Of a DNA stretch of 64,000 bases, positions 8,369-17,995 are shown one piece after another. The position numbers and the translations under genes were made by a program. Numbering within the stretch: the first letter of the stretch is position 1; each line of letters begins with the position of its first letter. The stretch is from Stenotrophomonas sp. Marseille-Q4652 (lineage in GTDB: Bacteria > Pseudomonadota > Gammaproteobacteria > Xanthomonadales > Xanthomonadaceae). The stretch is taken from positions 2,046,001 to 2,110,000 of the forward strand of contig NZ_CAKAKE010000001.1 of assembly GCF_916618915.1 (NCBI RefSeq), in the 5' to 3' direction. The notes beneath the pieces were generated by a model that was not told the origin of the DNA, ran no database searches, and saw only the letters and a program-made list of their open reading frames with translations.

Positions 8369-9661
8369 TCAGTCGTCCTTTGCCGGCCCGCCCTCGCCGG
8401 CTGCGGCTGCGGCTGCGGCTGCGGCTGCGGCGCGCAGGCGGTCCTTGCGGCTGGGCCGCCTGCCCTTGATGCCGCCATTGCTGTCCGCTGCCGTGGCCGG
8501 CGCCGCCGGTTTCGCCGGGGCAGTCACCTGCGGCTCGAAGCCCGCCGCCTGCTCGCGCGGGATGCGCTGCCCGCGACGCTTCTCGATCAACCGCATATGG
8601 GTTTCGCAGTCGGCACTGACCAGGCTGATCGCCAGGCCCGGCTGGCCCGCGCGCCCGGTGCGTCCGATGCGGTGGGTGTAATCGGCCGGCGAACGCGGCA
8701 GGTCGTAGTTCACCACCACCGGCAACTGCGGAATGTCGATGCCGCGCGCGGCCACGTCGGTGGCTACCAGCACCCGCACCGTGCCGTCGCGGAATTCCTG
8801 CAGGCTGCGGTTGCGCCGCCCCTGGCCCAGGTCGCCATGCAGCGCCCGCGCGTCGATGCCGGCCTTGCCGAGTTTCTGCACCAGGTTGTCGGCGCCGTGG
8901 CGACTGGCCACGAACACCAGCACCTGGTTCCAGTCGTTTTCCTGCAGCAGGTGGCGCAGCAGCGCGGTGCGCTGCGTGGTGTCGGTGACCAGGGCGCGTT
9001 CGCGGATGGCTGCAACCAGCTGTTCGCCCGCGTCACCCGCGCGCGCCGGATCACGCAGCAGCGAAGCGGCCAGCTGTTCCACTTCGGCCGGGAACGTGGC
9101 CGAGAACAGCAGGGTCTGTCGCTGCGGCGGCAACAGCGCCAGCAGCCGCTGCAGTTCCTCGCCAAAGCCCAGGTCGAGCAGGCGGTCGGCTTCATCCAGC
9201 ACCAGCATTTCCACCCTCCCCAGCGACACCGCGTTGTGCGCCACCAGGTCCAGCAGGCGTCCGGGCGTGGCGACGATGATGTCGGCGCCGCCCCGCAGCA
9301 CCATCAGCTGCGGATTGATGGACACCCCGCCGATCGCCACGACCCGTTTGGGCGCAGCGGGCAATCCGTCGCCCAGTTCGGCGAGGGTGGCGTCGACCTG
9401 CAGCGCCAGCTCGCGGGTGGGCACCAGCACCAGTGCCGCCAGCCGGCGCGGGCGCGAGGGCTGGCGCGCCGCCAGGCGCTGCAGCAACGGCAGCGCAAAC
9501 GCCGCGGTCTTGCCCGAGCCGGTGGGTGCCGCGGCGACCACGTCGCGTCCCTGCAGGATTAACGGCACCGCCTGCGACTGGATCGCCGTGGGTTGCAGGT
9601 AGCCGCGCCGCTGCACGGCGGTCAGCAGGGCCGGCGACAGGCCGAGCGGGGAAAAGGACAT
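8369..9661 (-). CDS. rhlE: DEAD-box RNA helicase, RhlE-like
   Basis: ATP-dependent RNA helicase of 430 residues. All helicase motifs are present: Q motif (QPTAIQSQAVP), Walker A GSGKT (48-52), PTREL, LDEAD, SAT, and the C-terminal ARGID and HRIGRTGR. The C-terminal tail is basic and ends in a run of eleven alanines encoded by a hexanucleotide repeat, then an acidic end. RhlE-type proteins act in ribosome assembly and mRNA turnover, often in cold or stress; the exact subgroup is inferred. It lies convergent with the DUF6172-like gene and upstream of the deacetylase on the opposite side. Confidence 0.88.
   Translation of the reverse strand: MSFSPLGLSPALLTAVQRRGYLQPTAIQSQAVPLILQGRDVVAAAPTGSGKTAAFALPLLQRLAARQPSRPRRLAALVLVPTRELALQVDATLAELGDGLPAAPKRVVAIGGVSINPQLMVLRGGADIIVATPGRLLDLVAHNAVSLGRVEMLVLDEADRLLDLGFGEELQRLLALLPPQRQTLLFSATFPAEVEQLAASLLRDPARAGDAGEQLVAAIRERALVTDTTQRTALLRHLLQENDWNQVLVFVASRHGADNLVQKLGKAGIDARALHGDLGQGRRNRSLQEFRDGTVRVLVATDVAARGIDIPQLPVVVNYDLPRSPADYTHRIGRTGRAGQPGLAISLVSADCETHMRLIEKRRGQRIPREQAAGFEPQVTAPAKPAAPATAADSNGGIKGRRPSRKDRLRAAAAAAAAAAAGEGGPAKDD
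8399..8428. repeat. Five tandem GGCTGC hexamers inside the helicase gene
   Basis: Five perfect copies of GGCTGC occupy these bases and encode paired alanines on the minus strand in the disordered C-terminal tail of the RhlE-like helicase. Changes in copy number would add or remove two alanines at a time without a frameshift. Confidence 0.9.
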
Positions 9662-9733
9662 CGGGTTCCGGAATGGCTAAATGGAGTTGGGTAATGACGG
9701 CGGGGGCATGGCCCACCGGCCTTGCGAAGACGG

Positions 9734-10525
9734 TCAGCCTGGCAGCCGCGCCACCAGACCACGCTCGTGCGCGGCCTGCAGCACCGCCTCGATGATCCGC
9801 AGGTTGTGGCCGTGCCCGGAACCTTCGTGCAGCAGCACGATCGCCCCGGGGCGCAGGTCGGCGACGATGCGGGCCACCACCTGGTCCGGCTCGCAGGCCA
9901 CGCCATCGAAACCACGCGCGCTCCAGCCCACGCGGGCCAGGCCATGCGCACGCAGCGGCGCGGCGACGAAGGGATTGGTCATGCCGACCACCGAGCGGTA
10001 CCAGCGCGGCGGCGCGCCTGCGATGGCCGCCAGCGCCTGCTGGCACTGGTCGATCTCGCGCGCCATCGCCGCCGGGCCTAGCGCCCAGAAACGTCCCTGC
10101 GGGTGGCTGTGGCTGTGGTTGCCCAGCGAGTGCCCGCGTCTCAGCACCTCGCGCACCAGCTCCGGGCGTGCGGCCGCACGTTCGCCGACCATGAAGAAGG
10201 TGGCCTGCGCGTCATGACGGTCAAGCAGGTCCAGCAGCGCGGGCGTGTCGTCGGAGGGGCCGTCATCGATGGTCAGCCAGATCCGGTTGCCCGGCTTCGG
10301 CAGGCGGCTCAGCACCGGCGCGTAGAACGCTGTGTTGGGCAGGAACACCGGCACCACGAACATTGCGTGCGAGGCCAGCATCAGCGGCAGGGCCAGCATC
10401 CAGCCCTGCCACCACCACAGCCCCGCCACGACCCCCTGCGAGGCCAGCAGCCACGGCACCCAGCGCCAGGGACGGGTCGGGATCGCGCGCGCCAGGGACG
10501 GGCTCGGGGTTTGCGGTGCAGTCAT
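9734..10525 (-). CDS. Polysaccharide deacetylase (NodB-homology domain)
   Basis: Carbohydrate esterase family 4 protein of about 263 residues. An N-terminal hydrophobic segment (about residues 23-58, two spans) probably anchors it in the inner membrane. The NodB domain follows: TIDDGPSDD provides the catalytic base and metal aspartate, and GNHSHSHP supplies the metal histidines; later RSVVG and LLHEG fit motifs 3 and 5. It would remove N-acetyl groups from a surface polysaccharide or peptidoglycan; the substrate cannot be read. Start chosen at the ATG 10525; an in-frame ATG at 10540 lies 15 bases upstream. Confidence 0.83.
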   Translation of the reverse strand: MTAPQTPSPSLARAIPTRPWRWVPWLLASQGVVAGLWWWQGWMLALPLMLASHAMFVVPVFLPNTAFYAPVLSRLPKPGNRIWLTIDDGPSDDTPALLDLLDRHDAQATFFMVGERAAARPELVREVLRRGHSLGNHSHSHPQGRFWALGPAAMAREIDQCQQALAAIAGAPPRWYRSVVGMTNPFVAAPLRAHGLARVGWSARGFDGVACEPDQVVARIVADLRPGAIVLLHEGSGHGHNLRIIEAVLQAAHERGLVARLPG

Positions 10526-10584
10526 GCCCCATGATGCCACGCCGCGTAGAATGGCCGTTCCGATTCGCTGCCAGAAATCCGCCG

Positions 10585-11511
10585 ATGTCCCTAGATCCCG
10601 CCCTGCGTTCGCGCATTGAATCCATCCTCGGCGCCAACCGCGTCGTGCTCTTCATGAAGGGCCAGCCGACCATGCCGCAGTGCGGGTTCTCGGCCAAGGC
10701 CGTCGGTGCGCTCTCGGACCTGGGCGTGGAATTCGCCCACGTCAATGTGCTTGCCGACAACGAGATCCGCGAGGGCATCAAGGCCTACGGCGACTGGCCG
10801 ACCATCCCGCAGCTGTACATCGACGGCGAGCTGATCGGCGGCAGCGACATCATCCTGCAGATGGCAGCCAGTGGTGAGCTGAGCAGCGTGCTCGGCCTGC
10901 CGGCCCCGGACCGCACCCCGCCGTCGATCACGGTCACCCCGGCCGCGGTGGAAATGCTCAAGGGAGCGCTGGCCGACGCCCCGGGCGCCGCGCTGCAGCT
11001 GAGCATCGATGCACGCTTCCAGCCGGACTTCCAGCTGGCCCCGTTCGATGCCAACGCCATTGCCGCCGAGTCCAACGGCCTGCGCGTGCAGTTCGACCTG
11101 GCCAGTGCCCGCCGCGCCGAAGGCATCACCATCGACTGGGTGGACGACATCCGCGGCAAGGGCCTGGCGATCGACAACCCGAATGCGCCCAAGGCCGTGC
11201 AGGAACTGGACCCGCGCGACGCCGACGACCAGGCCCGCGCCGGTGCAGTGACCCTGGTGGACGTGCGTCCGGCCGACGAGCGCGCCATCGCCGCGGTGTC
11301 CGCGCCGTTCCGCAGCTTCGACGGCGACGGCCGCGTCCAGCTCGAGGCCCTGCCCAAGGACACGCCGCTGGCGTTCCTGTGCCACCGCGGCGGCCGCAGC
11401 ATGCAGGCCGCCGAGCAGTTCCGTGCGCTGGGCTTCACCCGCGTCTACAACGTCACCGGCGGCATCGATGCCTGGTCGCAGTCGGTGGACAACGGCGTGC
11501 CGCGCTACTGA
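10585..11511 (+). CDS. Grx4-type monothiol glutaredoxin fused to an A-type-like domain and a rhodanese domain
   Basis: A 308-residue, three-domain protein. Residues 1-105 are a monothiol glutaredoxin with CGFS (Cys33), the family that binds and passes on [2Fe-2S] clusters with glutathione. Residues 113-205 resemble the A-type (IscA/HesB) fold (ITVTPAAVEMLK at the start, GKGLAIDNPNA at the end) but contain no cysteine, so this part cannot ligate a cluster in the usual way. Residues 215-308 are a rhodanese domain with active-site loop CHRGGR (Cys266). The architecture suggests coupling of cluster handling and persulfide chemistry. The ATG at 10585 starts the family homology; a strong terminator follows. 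Confidence 0.9.
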   Translation: MSLDPALRSRIESILGANRVVLFMKGQPTMPQCGFSAKAVGALSDLGVEFAHVNVLADNEIREGIKAYGDWPTIPQLYIDGELIGGSDIILQMAASGELSSVLGLPAPDRTPPSITVTPAAVEMLKGALADAPGAALQLSIDARFQPDFQLAPFDANAIAAESNGLRVQFDLASARRAEGITIDWVDDIRGKGLAIDNPNAPKAVQELDPRDADDQARAGAVTLVDVRPADERAIAAVSAPFRSFDGDGRVQLEALPKDTPLAFLCHRGGRSMQAAEQFRALGFTRVYNVTGGIDAWSQSVDNGVPRY

Positions 11512-11530
11512 GCGCACGCACCCAGCAACG

Positions 11531-11558
11531 AAAAACGCCGGCATCTGCCGGCGTTTTT
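11531..11558. terminator. Bidirectional rho-independent terminator
   Basis: AACGCCGGCA and TGCCGGCGTT form a 10-base-pair stem around a two-base loop, flanked by AAAA on the left and TTTTT on the right, so it can stop both the glutaredoxin fusion gene and the convergent DUF924 gene. Confidence 0.85.
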
Positions 11559-11574
11559 CTATCTGCTTGCCGGC

Positions 11575-12114
11575 TCAGCCGGCGAAGCCGCCGGTAGCCA
11601 GGAAGTCCAGCTCCTCCGGCGTGGGAATGCGCCCCAGCGCCGCATTGCGGTGCGGGAAGCGTCCGAAGCGGCGGATGATGTCCCGGTGCAGTTCGGCGTA
11701 GCGCAGGTATTCCAGGTCGCCGAGCACCTCGAACATCGCCACCGAGCGCTCCTGGTCCAGCGGATCCTCCGAATGCTCGAACGGCAGGTAGATGAAGGCG
11801 CGCAGCTGCGGGGTCAACTCGCGGTCCAGGCCTTCCTCGATCGCGCGCGTGGCGTAATGCCGGGCCAGGCCGTCGGTAGCGTAGGAATGGGCCGTGTTGC
11901 GGAAGCAGTTGCGCGGGAACTGGTCCAGCAGCAGCATCAGCGCCAGCGCGCCTTCGGCGGTCTCCAGCCAGTCCTCGCAGGCGCGCCGCGCCGCGGCGTA
12001 GTGCGCATCGAGGAAGCGGCGGCGGAACTCGGCATCGAACTGGTCATCGCGGGCAAACCAGCGCTGCGGACCGGCCGCACGCCAGAACTCCACCACCTCT
12101 TTGGCTGCGCTCAT
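11575..12114 (-). CDS. DUF924 family protein
   Basis: A 179-residue protein of the DUF924 family (TPR-like helical fold, function unknown). Typical family strings are VVEFWRAAGPQRWFARDDQFD near the N-terminus in two parts, LLLDQFPRNCFRNT, FIYLPFEHSED and the C-terminal IIRRFGRFPHRNAALGR. The start at 12114 (ATG) matches the family N-terminus; an in-frame ATG at 12195 would add residues that do not look conserved. It faces the glutaredoxin fusion gene across the shared terminator. Confidence 0.85.
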   Translation of the reverse strand: MSAAKEVVEFWRAAGPQRWFARDDQFDAEFRRRFLDAHYAAARRACEDWLETAEGALALMLLLDQFPRNCFRNTAHSYATDGLARHYATRAIEEGLDRELTPQLRAFIYLPFEHSEDPLDQERSVAMFEVLGDLEYLRYAELHRDIIRRFGRFPHRNAALGRIPTPEELDFLATGGFAG

Positions 12115-12626
12115 CAATCCGCCTTCCTTTGCCATCTGCCGCAAACCGCCACTGCGCGGGTGGTCAAGCACGCCGCCTCCAACATCCTTCCACATCCCGA
12201 TCTCCCTGCGCTCAGCCCATCCAGTGGGGCTGAGCGCGTTCAGCTTAACCTGCCACGCTATGTGCTGGCATCAGGTTTCAAACGCGGCGTTGAAAAGTAG
12301 AGCAGGCCGTCACCCGTTCCCCGCCTTCGGAGTTCGGCGATTCGCGGCGCGCCGGTTGTAGTCCGGAAAAGACCAGGGGCGGGTTGATTGGACTCCACTG
12401 GTCTGATGGCACGCGCAGGTCGCGTGGACTTGTCAGGTGACCCATGGCCGACGCACATCATCCCCGCTGCGTGCTGCACCGCGGCGAAACCGACCGGCCA
12501 TTTACCTCGGCGCGCTGATACGCAAGGATGCCGGCGGCGAGGTGTCCCGGGACAGAGACGCGGACACTGCATTTGCGATAGGGTTCACACAAAATACGCC
12601 AGTGCATACCTAGGGGGGGGAGCCCA
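12115..12626. other. Long intergenic region between the DUF924 and degV genes
   Basis: About 510 bases between two divergent genes. I see no convincing coding sequence: short open frames occur on both strands but none with recognisable protein features. The region holds a perfect 10-base inverted repeat at 12209-12236 and an eight-G run overlapping the degV ribosome binding site. It presumably contains the promoters of both genes; no clear -35/-10 pair could be read. Confidence 0.6.
12209..12236. repeat. Perfect inverted repeat (10-bp arms)
   Basis: CGCTCAGCCC and GGGCTGAGCG flank an eight-base loop. There is no T tract on either side, and it sits upstream of both divergent genes, so it is more likely an operator or a transcript leader hairpin than a terminator. 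Confidence 0.6.
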
Positions 12627-13568
12627 ATGCGTGTTGGTATCGTCGTAGATTCGGCCTGCGATCTCCCGCAGGATTTCATCCGTGAGCACAACATTGTCCT
12701 GCTGCCGATCACGGTGCGCATTGGTGAGGCGGTACTCGCCGACCACCGCGACGAGGAAGCCACGCTGAGCTTCCTGCACGCACACGTGGCCGAGCACGGC
12801 GCCGAAGCGGAAACCATCGCCTTCAGCGTCAACCAGATCCGCGACCTGTTCCTCGGCAAGCTGGTGATCGATTACGACCATGTGTTCTGCCTGACGATCA
12901 CCAAGACCCGCAGCCCGATCTACGACAACGCGATGCAAGCCAGCTTCGCGATCCTCAACGACTACAAGCCGGTGCGCCAGGCGGCCGGCCACAACTCGCC
13001 GTTTGCGCTGCGCGTGCTCGATACCCAGAACCTGTTCGCCGCGCAGGCGGTGATGGCGGTCGAGGCCGTGCGCCTGCGCGAAGCCGGTGCCGGCGTGCAG
13101 CAGATGCGCGAACGGCTGGAGACCCTGGCCGGCAACCTGCACGGCTACCTGGTCCCGCGCGACCTGTACTACCTGCGTGCCCGCGCCCGCCACAAGGGTG
13201 ACCGCAGCGTGGGCCTGCTCAGCGCCGCGCTGGGCAGCGCGCTGGACATCAAGCCGATCCTGCACGGCCATCGCGGCGAGACCTCGCCGGTGGCCAAGGT
13301 CAAGGGCTTCGACGGGGCGGTCGCCAAGCTGTTCGAGTTCGCCGGCAACCGGGTCCGCTCCGGCCTGATGACCCAGACGCTGTGCCTGAGCTACGGCGGC
13401 GAGCTGTCCGACCTGCATGCCCTGCCCGGCTACGAAAAACTGCGCGCCACCTGCCAGGAACACCGGGTGACGGTCTACGAGAGCGTGATGAGCCTGACCG
13501 GCATGGTCAACGTGGGCAAGGGCGCGGTCGTGGTCGGCTTCGCCGACGGGCCGCACAGCTTCGAGTAG
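12627..13568 (+). CDS. DegV family (fatty-acid-binding) protein
   Basis: A 313-residue DegV/FakB-like protein. The N-terminus MRVGIVVDSACDLP carries the family D-S-x-x-D signature, followed by the lipid-contact region (TRSPIYDNAM) and the C-terminal SLTGMVNVGKGAVVVGF. In Firmicutes such proteins present fatty acids to the kinase FakA; no FakA/DhaL-like gene is visible here, so the role in this bacterium is open. The start ATG at 12627 follows a G-rich ribosome binding site (eight Gs then AG). A weak hairpin (13582-13602) lies just after the stop. Confidence 0.85.
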   Translation: MRVGIVVDSACDLPQDFIREHNIVLLPITVRIGEAVLADHRDEEATLSFLHAHVAEHGAEAETIAFSVNQIRDLFLGKLVIDYDHVFCLTITKTRSPIYDNAMQASFAILNDYKPVRQAAGHNSPFALRVLDTQNLFAAQAVMAVEAVRLREAGAGVQQMRERLETLAGNLHGYLVPRDLYYLRARARHKGDRSVGLLSAALGSALDIKPILHGHRGETSPVAKVKGFDGAVAKLFEFAGNRVRSGLMTQTLCLSYGGELSDLHALPGYEKLRATCQEHRVTVYESVMSLTGMVNVGKGAVVVGFADGPHSFE

Positions 13569-13668
13569 GCGGGAGGCACCGCGTCGTCATCGCAGGACGA
13601 CGGCGCATCTGCCAGTTTCCTGCATCCGCCACGCCCACCCGGGGCGCGGCATCCGCAAGGAGGACCCG

Positions 13669-14007
13669 ATGCCCGTGAAGTATTCCATCGCACTGCCCAA
13701 CCCCTCGCTGGCCCGCGGCGCTGACCCGGACCTGTCCTTCAGTGCCAATGGCGCCGAAACCTTTGCCGAACAACTGCAGGATGCGCTGCGCTCGTCGGCG
13801 CTGTTCGAGCGCTGGCGTGACCGCCAGCCGGATCCGGACCAGGTTGACCCCGCCCTGGGTGCGGTCGACCCGCAGGCCGTGGTCACCGGCAAGCAGCAGG
13901 ACCTGCGCATCAGCCTTGTCGCCACCACCTCGCTGCCGGGCGAGATCTTCAAGCAGCGCATGCGCCTGCTGGCCGGCTCGCACTGGGAACTGCGCGACGT
14001 GCGCTGA
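13669..14007 (+). CDS. Hypothetical protein, lineage-restricted
   Basis: A 112-residue soluble protein that I do not recognise. It has no signal peptide or membrane span; the sequence is mixed alpha/beta-like with a Pro/Asp-rich centre (RDRQPDPDQVDP). Coding is supported by an excellent ribosome binding site AAGGAGG seven bases before the ATG at 13669 and by codon use like the neighbours. It lies 100 bases downstream of degV, possibly cotranscribed, and converges on fghA. Confidence 0.65.
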   Translation: MPVKYSIALPNPSLARGADPDLSFSANGAETFAEQLQDALRSSALFERWRDRQPDPDQVDPALGAVDPQAVVTGKQQDLRISLVATTSLPGEIFKQRMRLLAGSHWELRDVR

Positions 14008-14040
14008 GCCGGGGCTGCCGCCCCGGCCCATGGTCAGGCC

Positions 14041-14874
14041 TCAAGCGGCGAAGGCGCGCGCGTGGTGCGCGATGTGTTCGCCGATGAAGCTGGCGATGAA
14101 GTAGTAGCTGTGGTCGTAACCAGGCTGCAGGCGCAGGGTCAGCGGATGACCGGCCGCGTCGGCAGCCTCCTGCAGCAGCTGCGGACGCAGCTGTGTTTCC
14201 AGGAACTCATCGGCATCGCCCTGGTCCACCAGCAGCGGCAGCTTGCTGCCGCCACGGCGCACCAGTTCCACCGCATCATGGTCCAGCCACGCCTGACGGT
14301 CCTCGCCGAGATAAGCGGTGAAGGCCTTCTGGCCCCACGGCACCTGGCTGGGCGCGACGATCGGCGAGAACGCCGACACGCTGCGGTAACGGTCAGGGTT
14401 GCGCAGGGCAATGGTCAGCGCACCATGGCCGCCCATGGAGTGACCGGCGATGCCCCGCACCTGGCTCGCGGCCGGATCGGCTTCCACCCAGGCCGGCAGC
14501 TCGTCGACGATGTAGTCGTACATCCGGTAGTGCGGTGCCCACGGCTTGCGCGTGGCATTGACGTAGAAGCCCGCGCCCTTGCCCAGGTCATAGCCTTCGG
14601 CATCGGCCACCTGCTCGCCACGCGGACTGGTGTCCGGGGCGACCAGGATGATGCCGTGCTCGGCGGCGTAACGCTGCGCGCCGGCCTTGGTGATGAAGTT
14701 CTGCTCGGTGCAGGTCAGGCCGGACAGCCAGTACAGCACCGGGCACGGCCCCTGCTGCGCCTGCGGCGGGAAGTACACGCCCACCGTCATGTCGCAGCCC
14801 AGCACCTCGGACCGGTGCCGGTACACGTCCTGCCAGCCGCCGAAGCAGGCGCGGTGTTCGATGCGCTCGGTCAT
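14041..14874 (-). CDS. fghA: S-formylglutathione hydrolase
   Basis: Second step of glutathione-dependent formaldehyde oxidation: hydrolyses S-formylglutathione to formate and glutathione in the cytoplasm. The 277-residue esterase-D-type alpha/beta hydrolase shows [12 protein letters not shown], the nucleophile in [13 protein letters not shown], the aspartate in DQGDADEF and the histidine in GYDHSYYFI. The ATG at 14874 overlaps the TGA of the preceding small gene (TGATG); a GTG at 14877 is an alternative. It is the last gene of the frmR-adhC operon. Confidence 0.95.
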   Translation of the reverse strand: MTERIEHRACFGGWQDVYRHRSEVLGCDMTVGVYFPPQAQQGPCPVLYWLSGLTCTEQNFITKAGAQRYAAEHGIILVAPDTSPRGEQVADAEGYDLGKGAGFYVNATRKPWAPHYRMYDYIVDELPAWVEADPAASQVRGIAGHSMGGHGALTIALRNPDRYRSVSAFSPIVAPSQVPWGQKAFTAYLGEDRQAWLDHDAVELVRRGGSKLPLLVDQGDADEFLETQLRPQLLQEAADAAGHPLTLRLQPGYDHSYYFIASFIGEHIAHHARAFAA

Positions 14875-15203
14875 CACTCCGCTCCCGGTTTGGAGGCCAG
14901 GCGGATCTCGCCGGCCTTCGGATCCTCCAGGTTGCCCCGGGCCTCGATCCGTCCCTCGTCGGCCAGCGCGAGGATCCGGCTAGCGTAGAACGCCTCCGGG
15001 ATTTCCTCGTACTCGTCCGGCGCGGCGATCAGCACGCCGGTGGTGACCAGGCCAACCTTCTTCCACTCGCTGCCGAGCTTGGACAGGATCGCCTTGTCGA
15101 TCCTGCCGATATCGCGCTCGCCCAGCCGCGCGATCGCCGCGCGGGCTTCCTCGTTGTCTTCCTTCCCGGACAGTGCCGCGGCCAGCGCATCCTTGTTCAC
15201 CAT
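14874..15203 (-). CDS. Small protein in the formaldehyde operon, DUF3658-like
   Basis: A 109-residue acidic protein between adhC and fghA, 10 bases after adhC and overlapping fghA by one base. The segment [20 protein letters not shown] followed by [26 protein letters not shown] looks like the helical DUF3658 domain, a winged-helix-like module of unknown function. Its position inside the operon suggests a role linked to formaldehyde detoxification, but nothing in the sequence proves it. The family name is my reading of the pattern. Confidence 0.7.
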   Translation of the reverse strand: MVNKDALAAALSGKEDNEEARAAIARLGERDIGRIDKAILSKLGSEWKKVGLVTTGVLIAAPDEYEEIPEAFYASRILALADEGRIEARGNLEDPKAGEIRLASKPGAE

Positions 15204-15213
15204 GACGGGGCCC

Positions 15214-16627
<1,414 letters not shown>

Positions 16628-16645
16628 GGTCGACCACCGGTGATG

Positions 16646-16664
16646 GTACTGGGGGGAAGTATAG
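16646..16664. promoter_or_regulatory. Probable FrmR operator (G-tract with inverted flanks)
   Basis: GTACT-GGGGGG-AAGTAT-AG: a run of six Gs flanked by TACT and AGTA, the type of site bound by CsoR/RcnR/FrmR repressors. It lies between the divergent frmR operon and the exported-protein gene, close to the frmR start, as expected for autoregulation. Confidence 0.7.
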
Positions 16665-16759
16665 GGGCGACGTCAACGGAACGCGACCGCCGATGCGCGT
16701 GTCCGGTTCCGGCCTGATTCCACGCTTTAGGAAGACCAGCACCATCGAATGGATTCCCC

Positions 16760-17995
16760 ATGAAACCGCGCGTCCTGAGCCTGACCATCGCCACGCCCCT
16801 GCTGCTCGTGCTGCCGGCCAGCAGCGCGCAACAGGCCGGACCGCCCACCCAGGTCTGGATCGACGTCGCCACCCACCAGATGTCCGGCATGCCGGACATG
16901 GGCGCGCTCGGCGGCATGGCGGCGCGGATGATGGCCGGCGCCGGCGCAGGCCAGCTGCAGTATCCGGATACGCGCTTTCCGACCGGCAGCGGCAAGTTCC
17001 TCGACGTCGCCCTGCACAACCGCCTGAATCCGGGCGCGCCGGCCGAGCAGGCAGTACCGGCGGGACTCGGACTGGGCGCCACCCTGCCCCTGCTCCCGCC
17101 CACCGAACGCCCACCGGCGCCACGCGGCAACCAGCCCGGCAGCGAGATCGGCCACATGGCGGACGGGGAGATGCGGATGCTGTTCTACTGGGGCTGCGGC
17201 GCCGGGGTGCGCTCCGGCCAGCCGCGCGAATTCAGCGTCAGCGTCAAGAACGGCAAGGTCCAGGTCAGTGGCGAACCGCAGCAGGGACGCTATGCCCCCG
17301 ACCGCGACATCGATCCGGATCCCTCCTACGCGCTGTGGCCCAACCGCCAGGCCCGCCAGCGAGCGCCGGCCAATGCCTCGCTGGTGGGCGCGCATCGCAT
17401 CACCGGTGCCGGCGTGCCGGAATCGCTGAAGTTCGAACTGACCCGCAGCGCCGACTTCATGCCGGCCATTGCACTGACCAGCAGCGGCTCCCCGGCCACC
17501 GCGATCGAGGTGAACTGGAAGCCGGTCGACAACGCCCGCGCCTACTTCCTGCACGCAGTGGGCATGCGTGGCCGCGACATGGTCATGTGGAACAGCGCCG
17601 AGGTCGCCGACGCCGGGCAGGGCGTGATGCAGTACCTGGGCGGGTCGGTGCTGGAGCGCTGGATCAAGGAAAAGGTGCTGCTGCCGGTCACCATCACTTC
17701 ATGCACGATCCCCGGGGGCATCTTCGGGGAGGAAGGCGCCGGCATGCTCAACATGATGGCCTACGGCCCGGAGACCAACATCGCCTGGCCGCCGCGTCCG
17801 GCCGATCCCAAGGCGGCATGGAAGCCGGAATGGAACGTACGCGTGCGCACAAAATCCACCGCCAGCGCGATCCTCGGCATGGACCTGAGCGGGGCGATGC
17901 AGGACAGCGCCGATCCCGAACGCGCCGACCAGCAGGACGCACCCGAGGACGGCAAGACCAAGAAACTGCTGCGGGGGCTGCTGCGCAGGCTGTAG
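16760..17995 (+). CDS. Exported protein of unknown function
   Basis: A 411-residue protein that I do not recognise. Residues 1-23 form a signal peptide ending near ASSAQQ. It is followed by a Met/Gly-rich stretch (QMSGMPDMGALGGMAARMM, about 40-58), then a long domain with FYWGCGAGVRSGQPREF, GHM and a later conserved-looking SCTIPGGIFGEEGAG. The C-terminus is charged and ends in a basic Leu/Arg tail. Periplasmic or outer-membrane location is inferred. It is divergent from frmR and might share the operator region. The ATG at 16760 is 9 bases after a GA-rich stretch. Confidence 0.75.
   Translation: MKPRVLSLTIATPLLLVLPASSAQQAGPPTQVWIDVATHQMSGMPDMGALGGMAARMMAGAGAGQLQYPDTRFPTGSGKFLDVALHNRLNPGAPAEQAVPAGLGLGATLPLLPPTERPPAPRGNQPGSEIGHMADGEMRMLFYWGCGAGVRSGQPREFSVSVKNGKVQVSGEPQQGRYAPDRDIDPDPSYALWPNRQARQRAPANASLVGAHRITGAGVPESLKFELTRSADFMPAIALTSSGSPATAIEVNWKPVDNARAYFLHAVGMRGRDMVMWNSAEVADAGQGVMQYLGGSVLERWIKEKVLLPVTITSCTIPGGIFGEEGAGMLNMMAYGPETNIAWPPRPADPKAAWKPEWNVRVRTKSTASAILGMDLSGAMQDSADPERADQQDAPEDGKTKKLLRGLLRRL

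Noticed and set aside
8399..8428. Possible CRISPR-like or direct repeat array
   Set aside because: It is a simple in-frame hexamer repeat inside a coding sequence with no spacers.
12115..12195. Longer N-terminus of the DUF924 protein from ATG 12195
   Set aside because: The extra 27 residues are not family-like, and the ATG at 12114 gives the typical DUF924 start.
12573..12596. Possible degV promoter (TTGCGA and AAAATA)
   Set aside because: Spacing is only 12 bases, so it does not form a usable sigma70-type promoter.
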